Positions 14,814 through 25,612 of a stretch of 64,000 nt of DNA are shown in pieces (position 1 is the first letter of the stretch; every line of letters starts with the position of its first letter). A program made the position numbers and the translations under genes. Source of the DNA: Byssothecium circinans (lineage: Eukaryota > Ascomycota > Dothideomycetes > Pleosporales > Massarinaceae); assembly GCA_010015675.1 (NCBI GenBank), contig ML977011.1:323393-387392 (forward strand). The letters are read 5' to 3'. Below the pieces are notes generated by a model that had not been told where the DNA came from, ran no database searches, and was given only the letters and a program-made list of their open reading frames with translations.

Positions 14814-15136
14814 GATGCTGGAGAAGCGATGTTGTTTTGTCAGTGAGTTGAAGAGTGCGTGATGAGTTGGTTGATATCTTGTTCACAAGTGGATTCTGGC
14901 TCCATTTTATATCTTGACGGTGTTCACCCCGATCGAGGTCAATATAATGCTATTCCCGTTGCTTCCTCATCAACAATGTGTAAGCTTCCTAGAGATCTGC
15001 CCAAAAGTCGCCCAAAACCGTTAGACTCCGAATTCAGCCGAGTCGTCCGAAGCGCTTCAACTCGTTTCAAATACTTCGCACAATCATCATTCGCAATAGC
15101 CAGCATCAACACCCGCATCACAAAGCTGGTTTAACA
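14814..15136. promoter_or_regulatory. shared divergent promoter, peroxiredoxin-like / Zn2Cys6 factor
   Basis: 323 bp separates the two start codons. No binding site for a named regulator was identified by eye; the regulatory role rests on gene orientation alone. Confidence 0.5.
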
Positions 15137-17356
15137 ATGGCGGAAATAGCGCACTCCGCCCCGACTTCGACTGAAGGCCCTCCAACCAAACGTTTGCGCG
15201 TGGGAACTAAGAGCTGCGCAGAATGCCGTCGGCGTAAGGTTCGATGCATCTTCAAGGACGGTTGGAACGTTTGTGATAATTGTGCTTTACATGGAGTTGA
15301 CTGTCTGCCTCAGGCAGGTGCTCCGAAGGCGGCGAAACGATCAATCGGAGCACCTGTTGCGAATAGATCAGACCCTACTCAGACAGGAACTGGTCACGCC
15401 GAGAACCAGGTCCTGCACAATCGAATCGCTCATTTGGAAGGATTGATGGCCCAAATGATCCAGAATCAAACTAAAGACCATAATCAGTTTACTGTACAGC
15501 CAAATGTTCAAAGCCTGGTGGATCTTTCTATAGTCTCAAGGCCACTCGAAGTACCAACGGACTTCGACTCTACTGCTGGACCAACAGCCGTAACACTTAT
15601 AAACGCCGCCCCCGAGAGAAACTACTCTCTAGAAGATGAAGATGGCGATGCGGATCCCAGCAATGCACCGCTACCCAACCTCTTGCGAGATCTAATATCC
15701 ATGACACCGATACCTACCGGACCACAACCAATCATTGCCCAACCAACTACAACCCTCTACATTCCCCGTCCACCCCTTCCAACCTTCGCCACCCTCACAT
15801 CGATTATTTCGTTCTCCGAAAAATTCTACCCCATCTGGCCGACCTGCACATTCGACATCCCCCACCTCCAAAAGCTCGTCTCAGACCAACACGATTTCAA
15901 CGCCTCCATCCTAAACAACACCATGAAATCCAGCGATCACATCACCATAGCAAAGTTTTACCTTTGGATCGCACTGTGTCTAACACACTACCCAAGAGAT
16001 CGAACGCAAGGCCTCAATCTCCCCGGGCCAAAAAGGGAGCTGCTGAGGCGATATACGCAATATGCGTCTATCGCACTAGGAGCATATGCAGACACCAAGG
16101 GAAGCATGGATGAGATCGATTGCTATTCTATACAGTGGAAAATCTACTTCGATACCGGCAAACCTCGACGAGCATGGCAAATCCTACGCCAGGGCGTCAC
16201 TGCAGCGATACAACTCGGCCTCCACAAGGATAATCAAAAGGCTGCAATATGGAATCCCCTATGGCAGAACGAGCGACAGATTTCTTGTATGCTAGGATTG
16301 CCGTCTTGTACTTCGAATGAGCACCCAGGCATGCGACGGGAGGATTTATGCAGCACTGAGGCCATACCGACTGTGCATTATAAATTAAGTCTCATCGCAG
16401 GTGATATCATCAATCGGGATCAATGCGACGTAAAAGACAATAACTATGCGGTTACTGTGCAGACGGACCAAGACCTTGAAGCAGTGCGTGTGCTCCTGCC
16501 ACCGCTTTCCATGGACAAGGACTTTGTGACCATGTACAAATCGGTGGTAGTAAACGTGCGCTTCTACACCGCGCAGCGAGTATTACACATGCCTCACATG
16601 CTCCAAGGGGTAACCTCCTCCCAATACCGCTATAGTTTCGACCGCGCAGTTGACGCATCACGGCACAGCATTCAGATCCTAGCGGACTTTCGGAAAGCGT
16701 GTGAGGAGTACATGTGCGAAGTCTTAGACTTCCAACTTTTCAGCGCGGCTATGGTTCTCTTGCTCGCGATCCTATCTCAGAAGCGAAAAGATGCGGGATT
16801 GGAAAGGGATGAGGAGGTGTCAGACTGGGCGTTGATTGGTACTGCGTCGCGGTGCTTGAGACATACGGTGGAGAAATTGGATTGCAGTGTTGCGAAACAA
16901 GGCGCTGATACGCTGGACACGCTTGCTGCTGCTTGCAGGGAGCAGCGCCGAGTTCTGGATAAGGATTTTGATGTGGTGATTCCTTACTTTGGCCGTGTGC
17001 GACTGAAATTTCCACCGAGCTTTGTCTCTGCTGCTGTGAACACTACTACGCAACCGCCATCACCAAATCCGCTTGCAAGTGCCGCCGGCCTCGCAGATGG
17101 CCAAACCGTTCTTTCAGGTGTGATTCAAAGTCAGAACTTGGAGCAACAGGGCAGTGTGTATCCGAGCATCGAGTTCAGTACGCAGCAGTCCTTCAACAAC
17201 ACAAACTTCCCCTCTTTTGATTTCTCATTTGGCGAGGAGTTAGGCGTGGACTGGTCACAGTTTGCTGGAGGTGAGCTGGGCAATATGGGGTATGACTGTG
17301 TGCAGGAATTTCCTTGCTACTCTCCAGCCCCTCATTTCAATCCAACATCAGCATAG
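15137..17356 (+). CDS. Zn(II)2Cys6 fungal transcription factor
   Basis: This is a nuclear DNA-binding regulator with an N-terminal binuclear zinc cluster: cysteines at 27, 30, 37, 46, 49 and 56 in KSCAECRRRKVRC...CDNCALHGVDC. A basic KRLR stretch precedes it. A leucine-bearing segment (NRIAHLEGLMAQM, about 95-107) may be a short dimerisation coil. The middle region resembles the fungal-specific transcription factor domain, including the WKIYFDTGKPRRAWQILRQG segment and a hydrophobic helix LFSAAMVLLLAIL. The tail is Gln/Asn/Phe-rich with FDFSFGEELGVDWSQF, a plausible activation region. It is a single exon of 739 residues starting at ATG 15137. Its target genes are unknown; the divergent peroxiredoxin-like gene is the first candidate, and broken metabolic genes flank it on both sides. 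Confidence 0.88.
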   Translation: MAEIAHSAPTSTEGPPTKRLRVGTKSCAECRRRKVRCIFKDGWNVCDNCALHGVDCLPQAGAPKAAKRSIGAPVANRSDPTQTGTGHAENQVLHNRIAHLEGLMAQMIQNQTKDHNQFTVQPNVQSLVDLSIVSRPLEVPTDFDSTAGPTAVTLINAAPERNYSLEDEDGDADPSNAPLPNLLRDLISMTPIPTGPQPIIAQPTTTLYIPRPPLPTFATLTSIISFSEKFYPIWPTCTFDIPHLQKLVSDQHDFNASILNNTMKSSDHITIAKFYLWIALCLTHYPRDRTQGLNLPGPKRELLRRYTQYASIALGAYADTKGSMDEIDCYSIQWKIYFDTGKPRRAWQILRQGVTAAIQLGLHKDNQKAAIWNPLWQNERQISCMLGLPSCTSNEHPGMRREDLCSTEAIPTVHYKLSLIAGDIINRDQCDVKDNNYAVTVQTDQDLEAVRVLLPPLSMDKDFVTMYKSVVVNVRFYTAQRVLHMPHMLQGVTSSQYRYSFDRAVDASRHSIQILADFRKACEEYMCEVLDFQLFSAAMVLLLAILSQKRKDAGLERDEEVSDWALIGTASRCLRHTVEKLDCSVAKQGADTLDTLAAACREQRRVLDKDFDVVIPYFGRVRLKFPPSFVSAAVNTTTQPPSPNPLASAAGLADGQTVLSGVIQSQNLEQQGSVYPSIEFSTQQSFNNTNFPSFDFSFGEELGVDWSQFAGGELGNMGYDCVQEFPCYSPAPHFNPTSA

Positions 17357-17509
17357 TGACAGCTTATAACTAATAAAGTACGATCAGGCTTATGGTAGAG
17401 TACTATAACTTGAACCACGAATAACCAGGTGTATATGCCCTCTTTCAATCGCACGTCGAACAGAACGTTCACTCGTCGTTCAAACCTCCTTGGCCTCCCT
17501 AACATTCCC

Positions 17510-18432
17510 CTCAGCCTATTCATCAAACTGTATTCCCCTCCTCCCAACCAACCACTCCAACACATTCGCATTCCCCTGCAAGCCCGTCCCATCATAGAAC
17601 AGAATCATCCTCTCCTCAACATCCCTAGTCCTCTTATCAACGCCCTCGTTCGTCCCAACAAGCCTTGCAGATTCGCATCCACCGCGTCTTGAAACCCTCT
17701 CTGGCCAACTTCAATCTCCTTCCCCATCATTCCCAAATGATAGCAAGAGCATCACGGAAAGAGACAATGCCTTGTGTTGAAATAAGTAGATACGAAGCGT
17801 AAAAATAACGTTCCCGTTCCATCAAAACGATATGAAAAGCAGCAGCCAGGTCCGAAAGCGCGATACACGAGAACCTCGCTTCGAGACCCCCACGCTGACT
17901 GGAAAACTGGCCGTTCTTTCTGCAATACTGCTCAACCTTCCGTTTAACGTCACGGTTCAGCATCTTGTTCAACAGCGAGTTCAACACACTGCTTAGGATG
18001 AAGTGCTTCAGAGTTCCTTTACCTTGCGCGTATGCAGCAACGGCGGCGTTGACTATCGTGAACCCGATTTCGGCTTCGTGGGCGCGGTAAGAGGGGCTTG
18101 TGTGGAAGGCGACGGCGACATCTTAGAGGGCGGTGGCGTTGGTTGAGGAGTAGAGGTCTGTTTGGATGACTTTAGTATGGGAATGGAGCCTGCAAGACGC
18201 TGTTTGGGTGCCGGGGTGTTGACGGCTAGGCGGAGACGCTGCCGTTGGGAGAGGAGAGGGAGAAAGGTGGTAGCTTGTTGCCGCTTGCGCATGTTAGGAG
18301 GAGGATGTCGTCGCAAGGATTGGCTGGCAGGTTGGAAGGGTTTCTTATGTAGACAGTAGGTGTTTGAATATCAAATTTCGCACTTATGAGTTTAGGAGGT
18401 GGCTTCGATCGAATATACCATAGTGAAGCCAT
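17510..18432 (-). pseudogene. NmrA-like NAD(P)-binding family gene, degenerate
   Basis: Starting from the ATG at complement(18430..18432), the DNA reads in successive frames through the elements of an NmrA-like Rossmann protein. These are ILLLTCASG with following QATTFLPLLSQRQRLRLAVN, KVIQTDLYSSTNATAL, FHTSPSYRAHEAEIGFTIVN, LKHFILSSVLNSLLNKM with DVKRKVEQY, FSCIALSDLAAAFHIVL, a GKEIEVGQRGFQDAVD segment and NVLEWLVGRRG. Such proteins are redox sensors or atypical short-chain reductases. Frames change at least three times, there is an in-frame TAA at complement(18123..18125), and the GxxGxxG region is incomplete, so no functional product is expected. The order and spacing of blocks make a chance match unlikely. 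Boundaries are approximate, especially the left one. Confidence 0.72.
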
Positions 18433-19547
18433 CCTTGCGAGCTGAATGTAGGATATCGCCCGGATTCAAACACCGGATGTAAGCGAGAAATAGTACACAA
18501 GCCCTGACATACTCGTAGAAGAGGTACTTAGGAGGAGGAGAGCTTGGTCAATGGTGTGCCAAGATTGGCGTCGAAGTCCTTCAAGTTACTACTTGCCCAC
18601 AAGTTTCGTCCTTATCCAACACCTAGAGTGATCAAGACTGCTAATTAGACTAGAGAAAAATTGATGACGCGGTAAGGTATCGTGGACGTGTGAACGTAAG
18701 CAAGAGCTGCAGGCACATGTCATGTCAGAACCGCAATCCTGACCTTCACTTCAGCCCATCTTGTGATAGTTGCCTCTTGATGTTGTGGCGTGGTGTTGGT
18801 GGAACATAAATGGGCAGCGCTATGTCTGAATAGCTGATACTAATTTAACCGCGTGATTCGGGGGTAGGTCAAGCGACTCGGACTTGCCTGGGCGTCTTTG
18901 GTGTTTTTCAGCTCAAGCGACCAGTCCTTTGTAACGTCATATTGATTTGGTTGGATCAATAATAATGGTTTGCCGCGGTAGTTGACCTCGCACGAGCATG
19001 CCACAACTGTGAGAGCATGGTGAAAGGCTTCCCGCAGAGCCGCACAGCACCAGCAACCGACGTCCAGTCGGGAACAAGGACCTGCTCCAGAGGTCCTCGG
19101 CTCTCGCAGGCAAGCCGTTGTGAGCATGATTCGTGCCTGAGTGGGATGTGCGGAGATCCGGGGTATTGAGGTTTGAGGCTGGAAACTCAAAAAAGGCTTC
19201 GCAACCCCTTATCGTTGACTATGCAGCAATTTGGTCCGTATCAACCCGTCTTGGACGCTGTCGGCATCTCCACGCACATTGTCATAAAGCACCATCTCAT
19301 TGAACAAAGCCTGTAAACGCATCGGACAACCGGTAGCAGTCGTTGCTCCCAGGTCACGTTTTCCGGTTCTCGCAGTCGTCATTGTGCCGAGGTCCATTTC
19401 CACTCTTAGCTCCACTGCCGACACCGACGCCGACCCGGACAGCTTGCAGTAGTCCAGTCGTTATAGCTGCCAGCCCGCGTCTCGACCGAGGTCCTAGAAA
19501 AATAATACGTCGTTCTTTTGTAGACATCTTTTGAACCGTCTCTTCAG
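18433..19547. other. intergenic region upstream of carnitine acetyltransferase
   Basis: No gene is recognised. The right end presumably contains the promoter and leader of the carnitine acetyltransferase gene. Open frames such as the one at 18840-19190 on the minus strand have no family resemblance. Confidence 0.5.
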
Positions 19548-21732
19548 ATGTTCAATGCAATAGCCCGCGCCCGAGCCCCTGCCTCACTCCTCCGCAGAGC
19601 ACTTCAAGCTCGCCAGTTTCCCAAGGTACGCTGTTCGACGAGTAAAGATTTATGCCACGGTTTTCTAATGCTATCTGTGTAGATTGCCGCCATGGCTCCA
19701 GTTGCTCAGAGACGGCAGCAGTCGTCGCTGCCAGCAGGTACGCAGTCCCTATGCATTCACATGTCAACACCACCGCCGCGCCCTCGTCACTTCAAACCCA
19801 AGAATAAGAACATCATGAACTAATATCGCAACGACCAGGCTACAAAGAAGACCTTAGCAAAGGTCCCATGCTGCGCTTCGAAGACTCCCTCCCACGTCTC
19901 CCTGTCCCCACCCTCGAAGAGACCGCAAAGCGCTACCTCAAGTCCGTCCACCCGCTGCTCTCCAAGCCCGAGTACGACGCGACCACAGAAGCCGTCACTG
20001 ACTTCATCGCGCCCGGCGGTGCAGGCGAGACGCTCCAGAAACGTCTCATTGCGAGGAGAGAGAGGCCCGATGTCAAGAACTGGATCGCAGAATGGTGGAA
20101 TGAAGCGGCATACATGGCCTACCGCGACCCCGTGGTACCCTACGTAAGCTACTTCTATTCGCACCGCGACGACCGGAAGCGTAGAAACCCTGCCAAGCGG
20201 GCTGCTGCTTTCTCCACTGCCGTTCTGGAGTTCAAGAAGATGGTGGACAATGGTACTCTCGAGCCAGAATACATGAAGAAGCTCCCTATTTCCATGGCGG
20301 CGTACGAATGGATGTTCAACTGCTCGCGCGTGCCCAAATCCCCCGCCGACACCAGCGTGAAATACCCCTTTAAGGAGAACCAGCACATCGTCGTCGTCCG
20401 TAAGAACCAGTTTTGGAAGGTCCCTCACGAGATCAACGGCAAGCAGCTCAACACTGCCGAACTAGAACTGCAATTCCAACGCATTCTTGAGAAAGCGGAG
20501 AAAGCCCCCGCAGTCGGTATCCTCACGTCTCAGAACCGCGATGTCTGGACGGAAGTGTACCCGCGCCTAAAGTCTGCCTCCCACGCCAACGCCGCGACCA
20601 TTGAAGCCATCGAATCTTCCTCCTTCATCGTCTGCCTGGACGATGCCTCCCCCGTCACCTTGGAAGAGCGCGCACACGCCTACTGGCACGGCGACGGCTC
20701 AAACCGCTGGTTCGACAAGCCCCTCCAATTCATCATCAACGAAAACGGAACATCGGGTTTCACGGGCGAGCACTCCATGATGGACGGCACCCCCACGCAC
20801 CGCCTAAACGACTACGCCAACCAACAAATCTTCACCAACGCCCTCCCCTTCGATGACACAACCATCCGCTCCGACCTCCCAAACCCCACCCCCCTCCGCT
20901 TCACCATAACCCCAGAGCTCCAAAACGACATCGACGCCGCACAACAGCACTTCACGCGCCAATTCGCCGCCCACGAGCTCCGCGTACAAGCCTACCAGGG
21001 CTACGGCAAAGGCCTAATCAAGAAATTCAAGTGCTCGCCCGACGCCTACGTGCAAATGATCATCCAACTCGCCTACCACAAATTCTACGGCAAAAACCGC
21101 CCTACCTACGAATCCGCCGCAACCCGTCGTTTCCAACAAGGCCGCACCGAAACCTGCCGCTCCGTCTCCGACGAATCCGTCGCCTTCTGCAATGCCATGG
21201 CCGACCACACTTCCTCCCCCGAGCACCTGCAGCAACTCTTCCGCGCCGCGCTCAACGCCCACGTGCAATACATCTCCGACGCTTCCGACGGCAAGGGCGT
21301 CGACCGCCACCTCTTCGGCCTCAAGAAGTGCCTCAAGGAAGGCGAGGAGCTGCCAGGCATCTACAAGGACCCGGCGTTTACGTATAGTAGCACGTGGTTC
21401 ATTTCGAGCTCGCAGTTGAGCTCCGAGTACTTTAATGGCTATGGGTGGAGTCAGGTTGTGGATGATGGCTGGGGGATCGCGTATATGATTAATGAGAATA
21501 GCATTCAGTTCAATGTTTGTAGTAAGGGGTTGGGCTCGGTAAGTCTTCTGCTCTTTTTCTACTACCTCCTTGGTTTTTCTTCCTTCCTTCCTTCCTCTGC
21601 GTCTGTTCGGTGGGCGAATGAAAGCTGACTGTGGAAATATAGGACAAGATGAGCTTCTACCTCAGTGAAGCCGCGGGCGATATCAGAGATATCATGTTGC
21701 CTACGCTCGAGGCGCCAAAGGCGAAACTGTAA
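19548..21732 (+). CDS. CAT2: carnitine O-acetyltransferase, mitochondrial/peroxisomal
   Basis: This enzyme moves acetyl groups between CoA and carnitine, letting acetyl units cross organelle membranes during growth on acetate or fatty acids. Four exons are supported: 19548-19625, 19683-19737, 19839-21538 and 21643-21732 (640 residues), all with GT-AG junctions in phase. The first exon encodes an Arg/Ala-rich amphipathic presequence (MFNAIARARAPASLLRRALQ), a typical mitochondrial signal. An internal methionine in exon 2 (IAAMAPVAQ) could start a form lacking it, and the protein ends in AKL, a peroxisomal PTS1 variant. The PLPVP-like N-terminal choline/carnitine acyltransferase signature is visible (LPRLPVPTLEETAKRYL), as is the catalytic block EHSMMDG with H356. 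Convergent with malate dehydrogenase. Confidence 0.95.
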
Positions 21733-22305
21733 ATGGGGGTTTTGGGCTGGATGTTTCGTTCGCTGGCATTTTCCTTGACCCTTTTTCGTGCTACTTCCTA
21801 CTTCCTGCTTGCTACCTATGTATCTCTATCTTCTGTCTCGGTATACATGCAGGATAGGCTCTTCATTTGGCGGCTAGATGTATATCAGACTAGACTTGAA
21901 AGCAGTATTTGAGTATCACATTTCGCTCCAGCTAGTGGAGTAACTTGATATATGCATGACGTCTGCCTCCATTTCCGCAACAGCGCCTACATATCACCTT
22001 TAACCCCTCAATCCGCCCATTCACCCGAACCCATCACGTGAGTTCGTAGGTTTAACAGGCAGGTAATTGGATTGTGTAAATGTAGGAAGGAGCAAAGAGG
22101 GAGTATATTTTGCTAGGGTACACCAAAAAAAATCTACATACCATGTTTCTCAAAGTTCACACGGCATCCAAATCCCAATCCAGTCCGATTCAGTTCAGTT
22201 CCGGAGACCCATAATACAAGCGCTGGAAGCAAAAGTGACCCCCCTCACATCTCCCCACCCCGTGCGCCCATTACTACTATACAGTCGCCTTTTTATGCCA
22301 TCCCC
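21733..22305. other. 3' intergenic region between convergent CAT and MDH genes
   Basis: This 573-bp stretch must contain both 3' UTRs and polyadenylation signals. No coding sequence is seen. Confidence 0.6.
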
Positions 22306-23639
22306 TTAGTTTCCAGGGTTCTCGTTGACGAACTTGATACCCTTGGCGATGTTGCCCTTGAGGTCGGACAAGCACACATCAAGGAGTTTCTGCTCGAAGT
22401 CTGTAATCTTGCCAACTGGGTGGATCTTCTCAACACCGTTGGGGCCGAGCTCGACATTGGAGGCGAAGTACTCAACGCCCTGGTCCTTGTACAGCGGGGA
22501 GTCGACGAACGTAGGCTCGATGACGTTCTTCTGACCTTGGGCGGCCTTGAGGAGGGACTCGGCGAAACGGGCACCAGCCATGGCCATGGAGAGAGTAGCG
22601 GAACCGGCACCATCCTTGGCCTGCACGACCTCGTCACCCCCGAATTGCACGCGGTGGACGTAGTTTTCAAGCTTCTCGCCGCTGAGGGTGTGCCCGGACT
22701 GCGAAAGCAGGGGAACGATAGTGGCGCCGGAGTGACCGCCAACAACGGTGACGTTCTCGTTGGCAGGGTCGCTGTTCTTGAGCTGGGAAATGAAGCGGGA
22801 GGCGCGGACGACGTCGAGAGTAGTTACACCGAAGAGGCGCTTGGGATTGTAGACACCCTTGGACTTGAAGACCTCGGCAGTGATCGGGACGGTGGAGTTG
22901 ACCTGCATCCGTTAGCGCGCTGTTCTCATTTATTCTTCCGGATTGCGCGTACCGGGTTCGAGATAATCAAGATGTTGGCCTCGGGGGCGTGGTCGGCAGC
23001 GGCCTTGGCCAAGTCGCGGACGATGGAGGCGTTGGTGTTGAACAAGTCTATGTAAACGTCAGTTGTGCGACAATCCGTAGACGTATCAATCCGTACCATC
23101 ACGGGTCATGCCCGGCTTGCGGGGAACACCAGCAGGAATCAAAACGATGTCCGAGCCTTTGAGCGCCTCGGAGAGACCAGAAGGCGTGGGGTCGTATCCT
23201 CGGACCTTTTGTACATCAGCGAATGGAGGCTCGGATGCGGGGAACGGCGACGTACCTCGCTCTTGGTGTTGATGTGGCCAATGTCGGCAGCGACACCTGT
23301 AAATAATTGTTAGATAGAAAATATGGTGTGATTCATATGTGAGAGCTTACCGGGAGCTAGGCGGATATCATAGAGAGCAAGCTGACTGACCCTCGGGTTG
23401 AGCTTTAAGAGCAGCGATAGCGGCTGGCCAATACCACCAGCGGCACCCAGAACAGTGACCTTGGACGACTAAAAACGCATCAATTAGCATCTGTCTCCCA
23501 ACTGCGCCCCAGAAAATCTCCCTCCGTCCGAGCCGGCGCTCCACCCGTCATCCATCATGCTCAGAAAACGTACCTGACGAGCCGACGCCGCAAAGCCGCG
23601 GCGCTGCACCTGGGAGAATATCTGCCTGGCAGAGAACAT
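22306..23639 (-). CDS. MDH1: malate dehydrogenase, mitochondrial
   Basis: This NAD-dependent enzyme interconverts malate and oxaloacetate in the TCA cycle. Six exons on the minus strand join in phase: 23574-23639, 23351-23468, 23256-23296, 23097-23205, 22953-23047 and 22306-22902, giving 341 residues. The first exon encodes a mitochondrial presequence ([20 protein letters not shown]). The mature part begins with the Rossmann motif [15 protein letters not shown]. Substrate-binding [18 protein letters not shown] and the active-site histidine in [13 protein letters not shown] are intact. There is no peroxisomal or glyoxysomal tail (it ends ENPGN), so the mitochondrial form is the best call. It is tail to tail with carnitine acetyltransferase. 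Confidence 0.96.
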
Positions 23640-25216
23640 TGTGTATGCAATTGAGGAGAGGGGAGATGACAGAATTGCTGGACTGGATTGGAATGATGTG
23701 GAGAAGAATGGTCGAGGAATTATGAGAGCTGGAAGTTTTCCGCGCAGGAGCAACTGACAGCGCCAAGCGTGTCCATGCTCCTGCCCGACCTTCGACACGC
23801 TAACCGCTTATGAATAAACCTGCCTGACGTCAAGACCATGGTTCTATCACGGATGTTAGCATTCATATCTTGGAGTCTAGGACGTACGAAAGTCTTCTAA
23901 TTATATTATCTACGGATGATACTTGAATATAAAGTTTTTTCTGGCTACCTACGGTATAGTAGTTCTTGACCATGGATGGTACCGTTTTAATTGGTTGAAG
24001 TAACTCGTCGCACCGACCATTGATTGCAATAGCTTTTGTTACGCTTATATCCCCCATGAAAACATATCGTCTATCTGCTCTATTGCGGAGAAGTCTATAT
24101 CTGGCAGTAGGCCTACCCAACTACCTAACAAATAACGCCCATATGACACTATATACACACAGGCACAGGATGAAGCCCTCTATGCATTCAGCAGAAGTAA
24201 CGCCCTCTCCTTCCAGTAATGGAGGCATTCTACATCAGGAGATACAACGTCTGTTTCCTGCTATAGCAGCTGCGTCAGTCCAAAGCATTCCACAAAAGTC
24301 AAAGATTACTTGCCCAATCACCATATTACTGGGACGCATCGAAGCCTTTTCAAACGTGGGCAAAGCGCTGCCGGAAAGCGCCGTCGGCGAAGCCATTTCT
24401 GGGGAGGACTTCCGTACCTTCTGGTACACATCGGACACCCACTTGCGTGGAAGTGGACACGTCAGACGCAAAGTCGGAACCAAAGAGGAGCTGGCAGATG
24501 TTTGCCTGGTTTGGCGGTTGGACGCCGAGACGACAAAAGAGCTTCCGTTGCCGGACATCACAGTGATATTTTCCTTGTACGTTTCGAGATGGAAGGACAC
24601 ACTTCCAAGATCCCTGGGATATGGCTTTGGAGACTTCCCAGGTGGAGGTGAAAAGGCTGGATCGGAAGAGAATCAAAGATTTGGAAGAGCCAGGGAAGCT
24701 GTGGCCGGAAGAGTGACTTGACGAAAAGCGAAGAAGAAACCAAGGGAGGAAGCGCAATACAGCGAAAGAAGGTAATGCAGAACAATTAATGATGCAGTTA
24801 TAATATAGTTTGTTTGGGTATTGATCTAACCGGCTCGTGTGCAAGAGCACTTCCGGCCACGCCGGCTTTCCACCACACTCCGCCATCCACCTGATACAAA
24901 ATGTGACCTGGACAGTTTGTAAAGCACAAAGACTTAGAAGACACCAACGCTATGCAGTGAAGCAGGACAAGAAAACATCTATGACACAACAAGGAAAGGT
25001 GCTAAAGAGCGACCGGGACAGTGAGAGCCCAAAGAGTCTGAATCCGAGACCGAGGTACAACAATGATACAAGAAAGGAAAAGAAAAATGGAATAGTTCGG
25101 CAGTCGCATGAACGAAACATGCTTCGAAGATCAAGCTGAAGTCGCGATCGAACACGGTCGATGCCTTTTCCGGAGCGTTGTGTTTCGGTCCGGATGCGTA
25201 AATAACCGTCCAATGT
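23640..25216. other. intergenic region with unassigned open frames
   Basis: The left end is the promoter of malate dehydrogenase. Open frames exist on both strands between about 24020 and 24886 (longest 233 codons, plus strand, with a TTG start), but they overlap one another and show no family motif, so I do not call a gene. Confidence 0.45.
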
Positions 25217-25612
25217 TTACATTTCTGTCCAGTGGCATTTCTCGCCTACTTTTTCGAACTCAGTGAATCGGTTCGCGCGTCTCCGGGCACGTTCTTCCCG
25301 GCCGAAGCAGCAGAATAGGCGTGCGATGCCGTTTCGTCGTCGTGGTGCGAGACCGTCAAACGGCTGTTCCTTGTACTCCATGGATGGTGGTGGCATATCG
25401 GGGCTGAGAGGAATTGTTGCGTTGGCGAAGATGAGAGAGTCGCGACTGCGCTGACGGTTGTCGACGAAGCTTTGTGGTGATTTCTCGGAGACTAAGTCGG
25501 CGTATGGAGAGGGATCTGGTGAAGTCGTGGGCCGCAATGATGTATTCAAGGGTGCGAGTGTCTGACGGGTCGCCCGTGGCGACGAAGGGAGACTGTGATT
25601 GAAGGAAGACAT
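25217..25612 (-). CDS. small hypothetical protein, basic C-terminus
   Basis: This is a 131-residue single-exon frame from a clear ATG. The N-terminal two thirds is Ser/Pro-rich and probably disordered. The C-terminal part is a compact basic segment with a Cys-Cys pair, RRRNGIARLFCCFGREERARRRAN, written here only in part, followed by RFTEFEKVGEKCHW. The Cys pair next to basic residues could be palmitoylated and membrane-associated, but this is inference. No known domain is recognised. It shares a 1.9-kb upstream region with the divergent membrane-protein gene at 27562. Confidence 0.6.
   Translation of the reverse strand: MSSFNHSLPSSPRATRQTLAPLNTSLRPTTSPDPSPYADLVSEKSPQSFVDNRQRSRDSLIFANATIPLSPDMPPPSMEYKEQPFDGLAPRRRNGIARLFCCFGREERARRRANRFTEFEKVGEKCHWTEM

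Noticed and set aside
24020..24721. 233-codon plus-strand open frame and overlapping minus-strand frames
   Set aside because: TTG start, no family motif, and comparable open frames on the other strand; I cannot tell which, if any, is coding.
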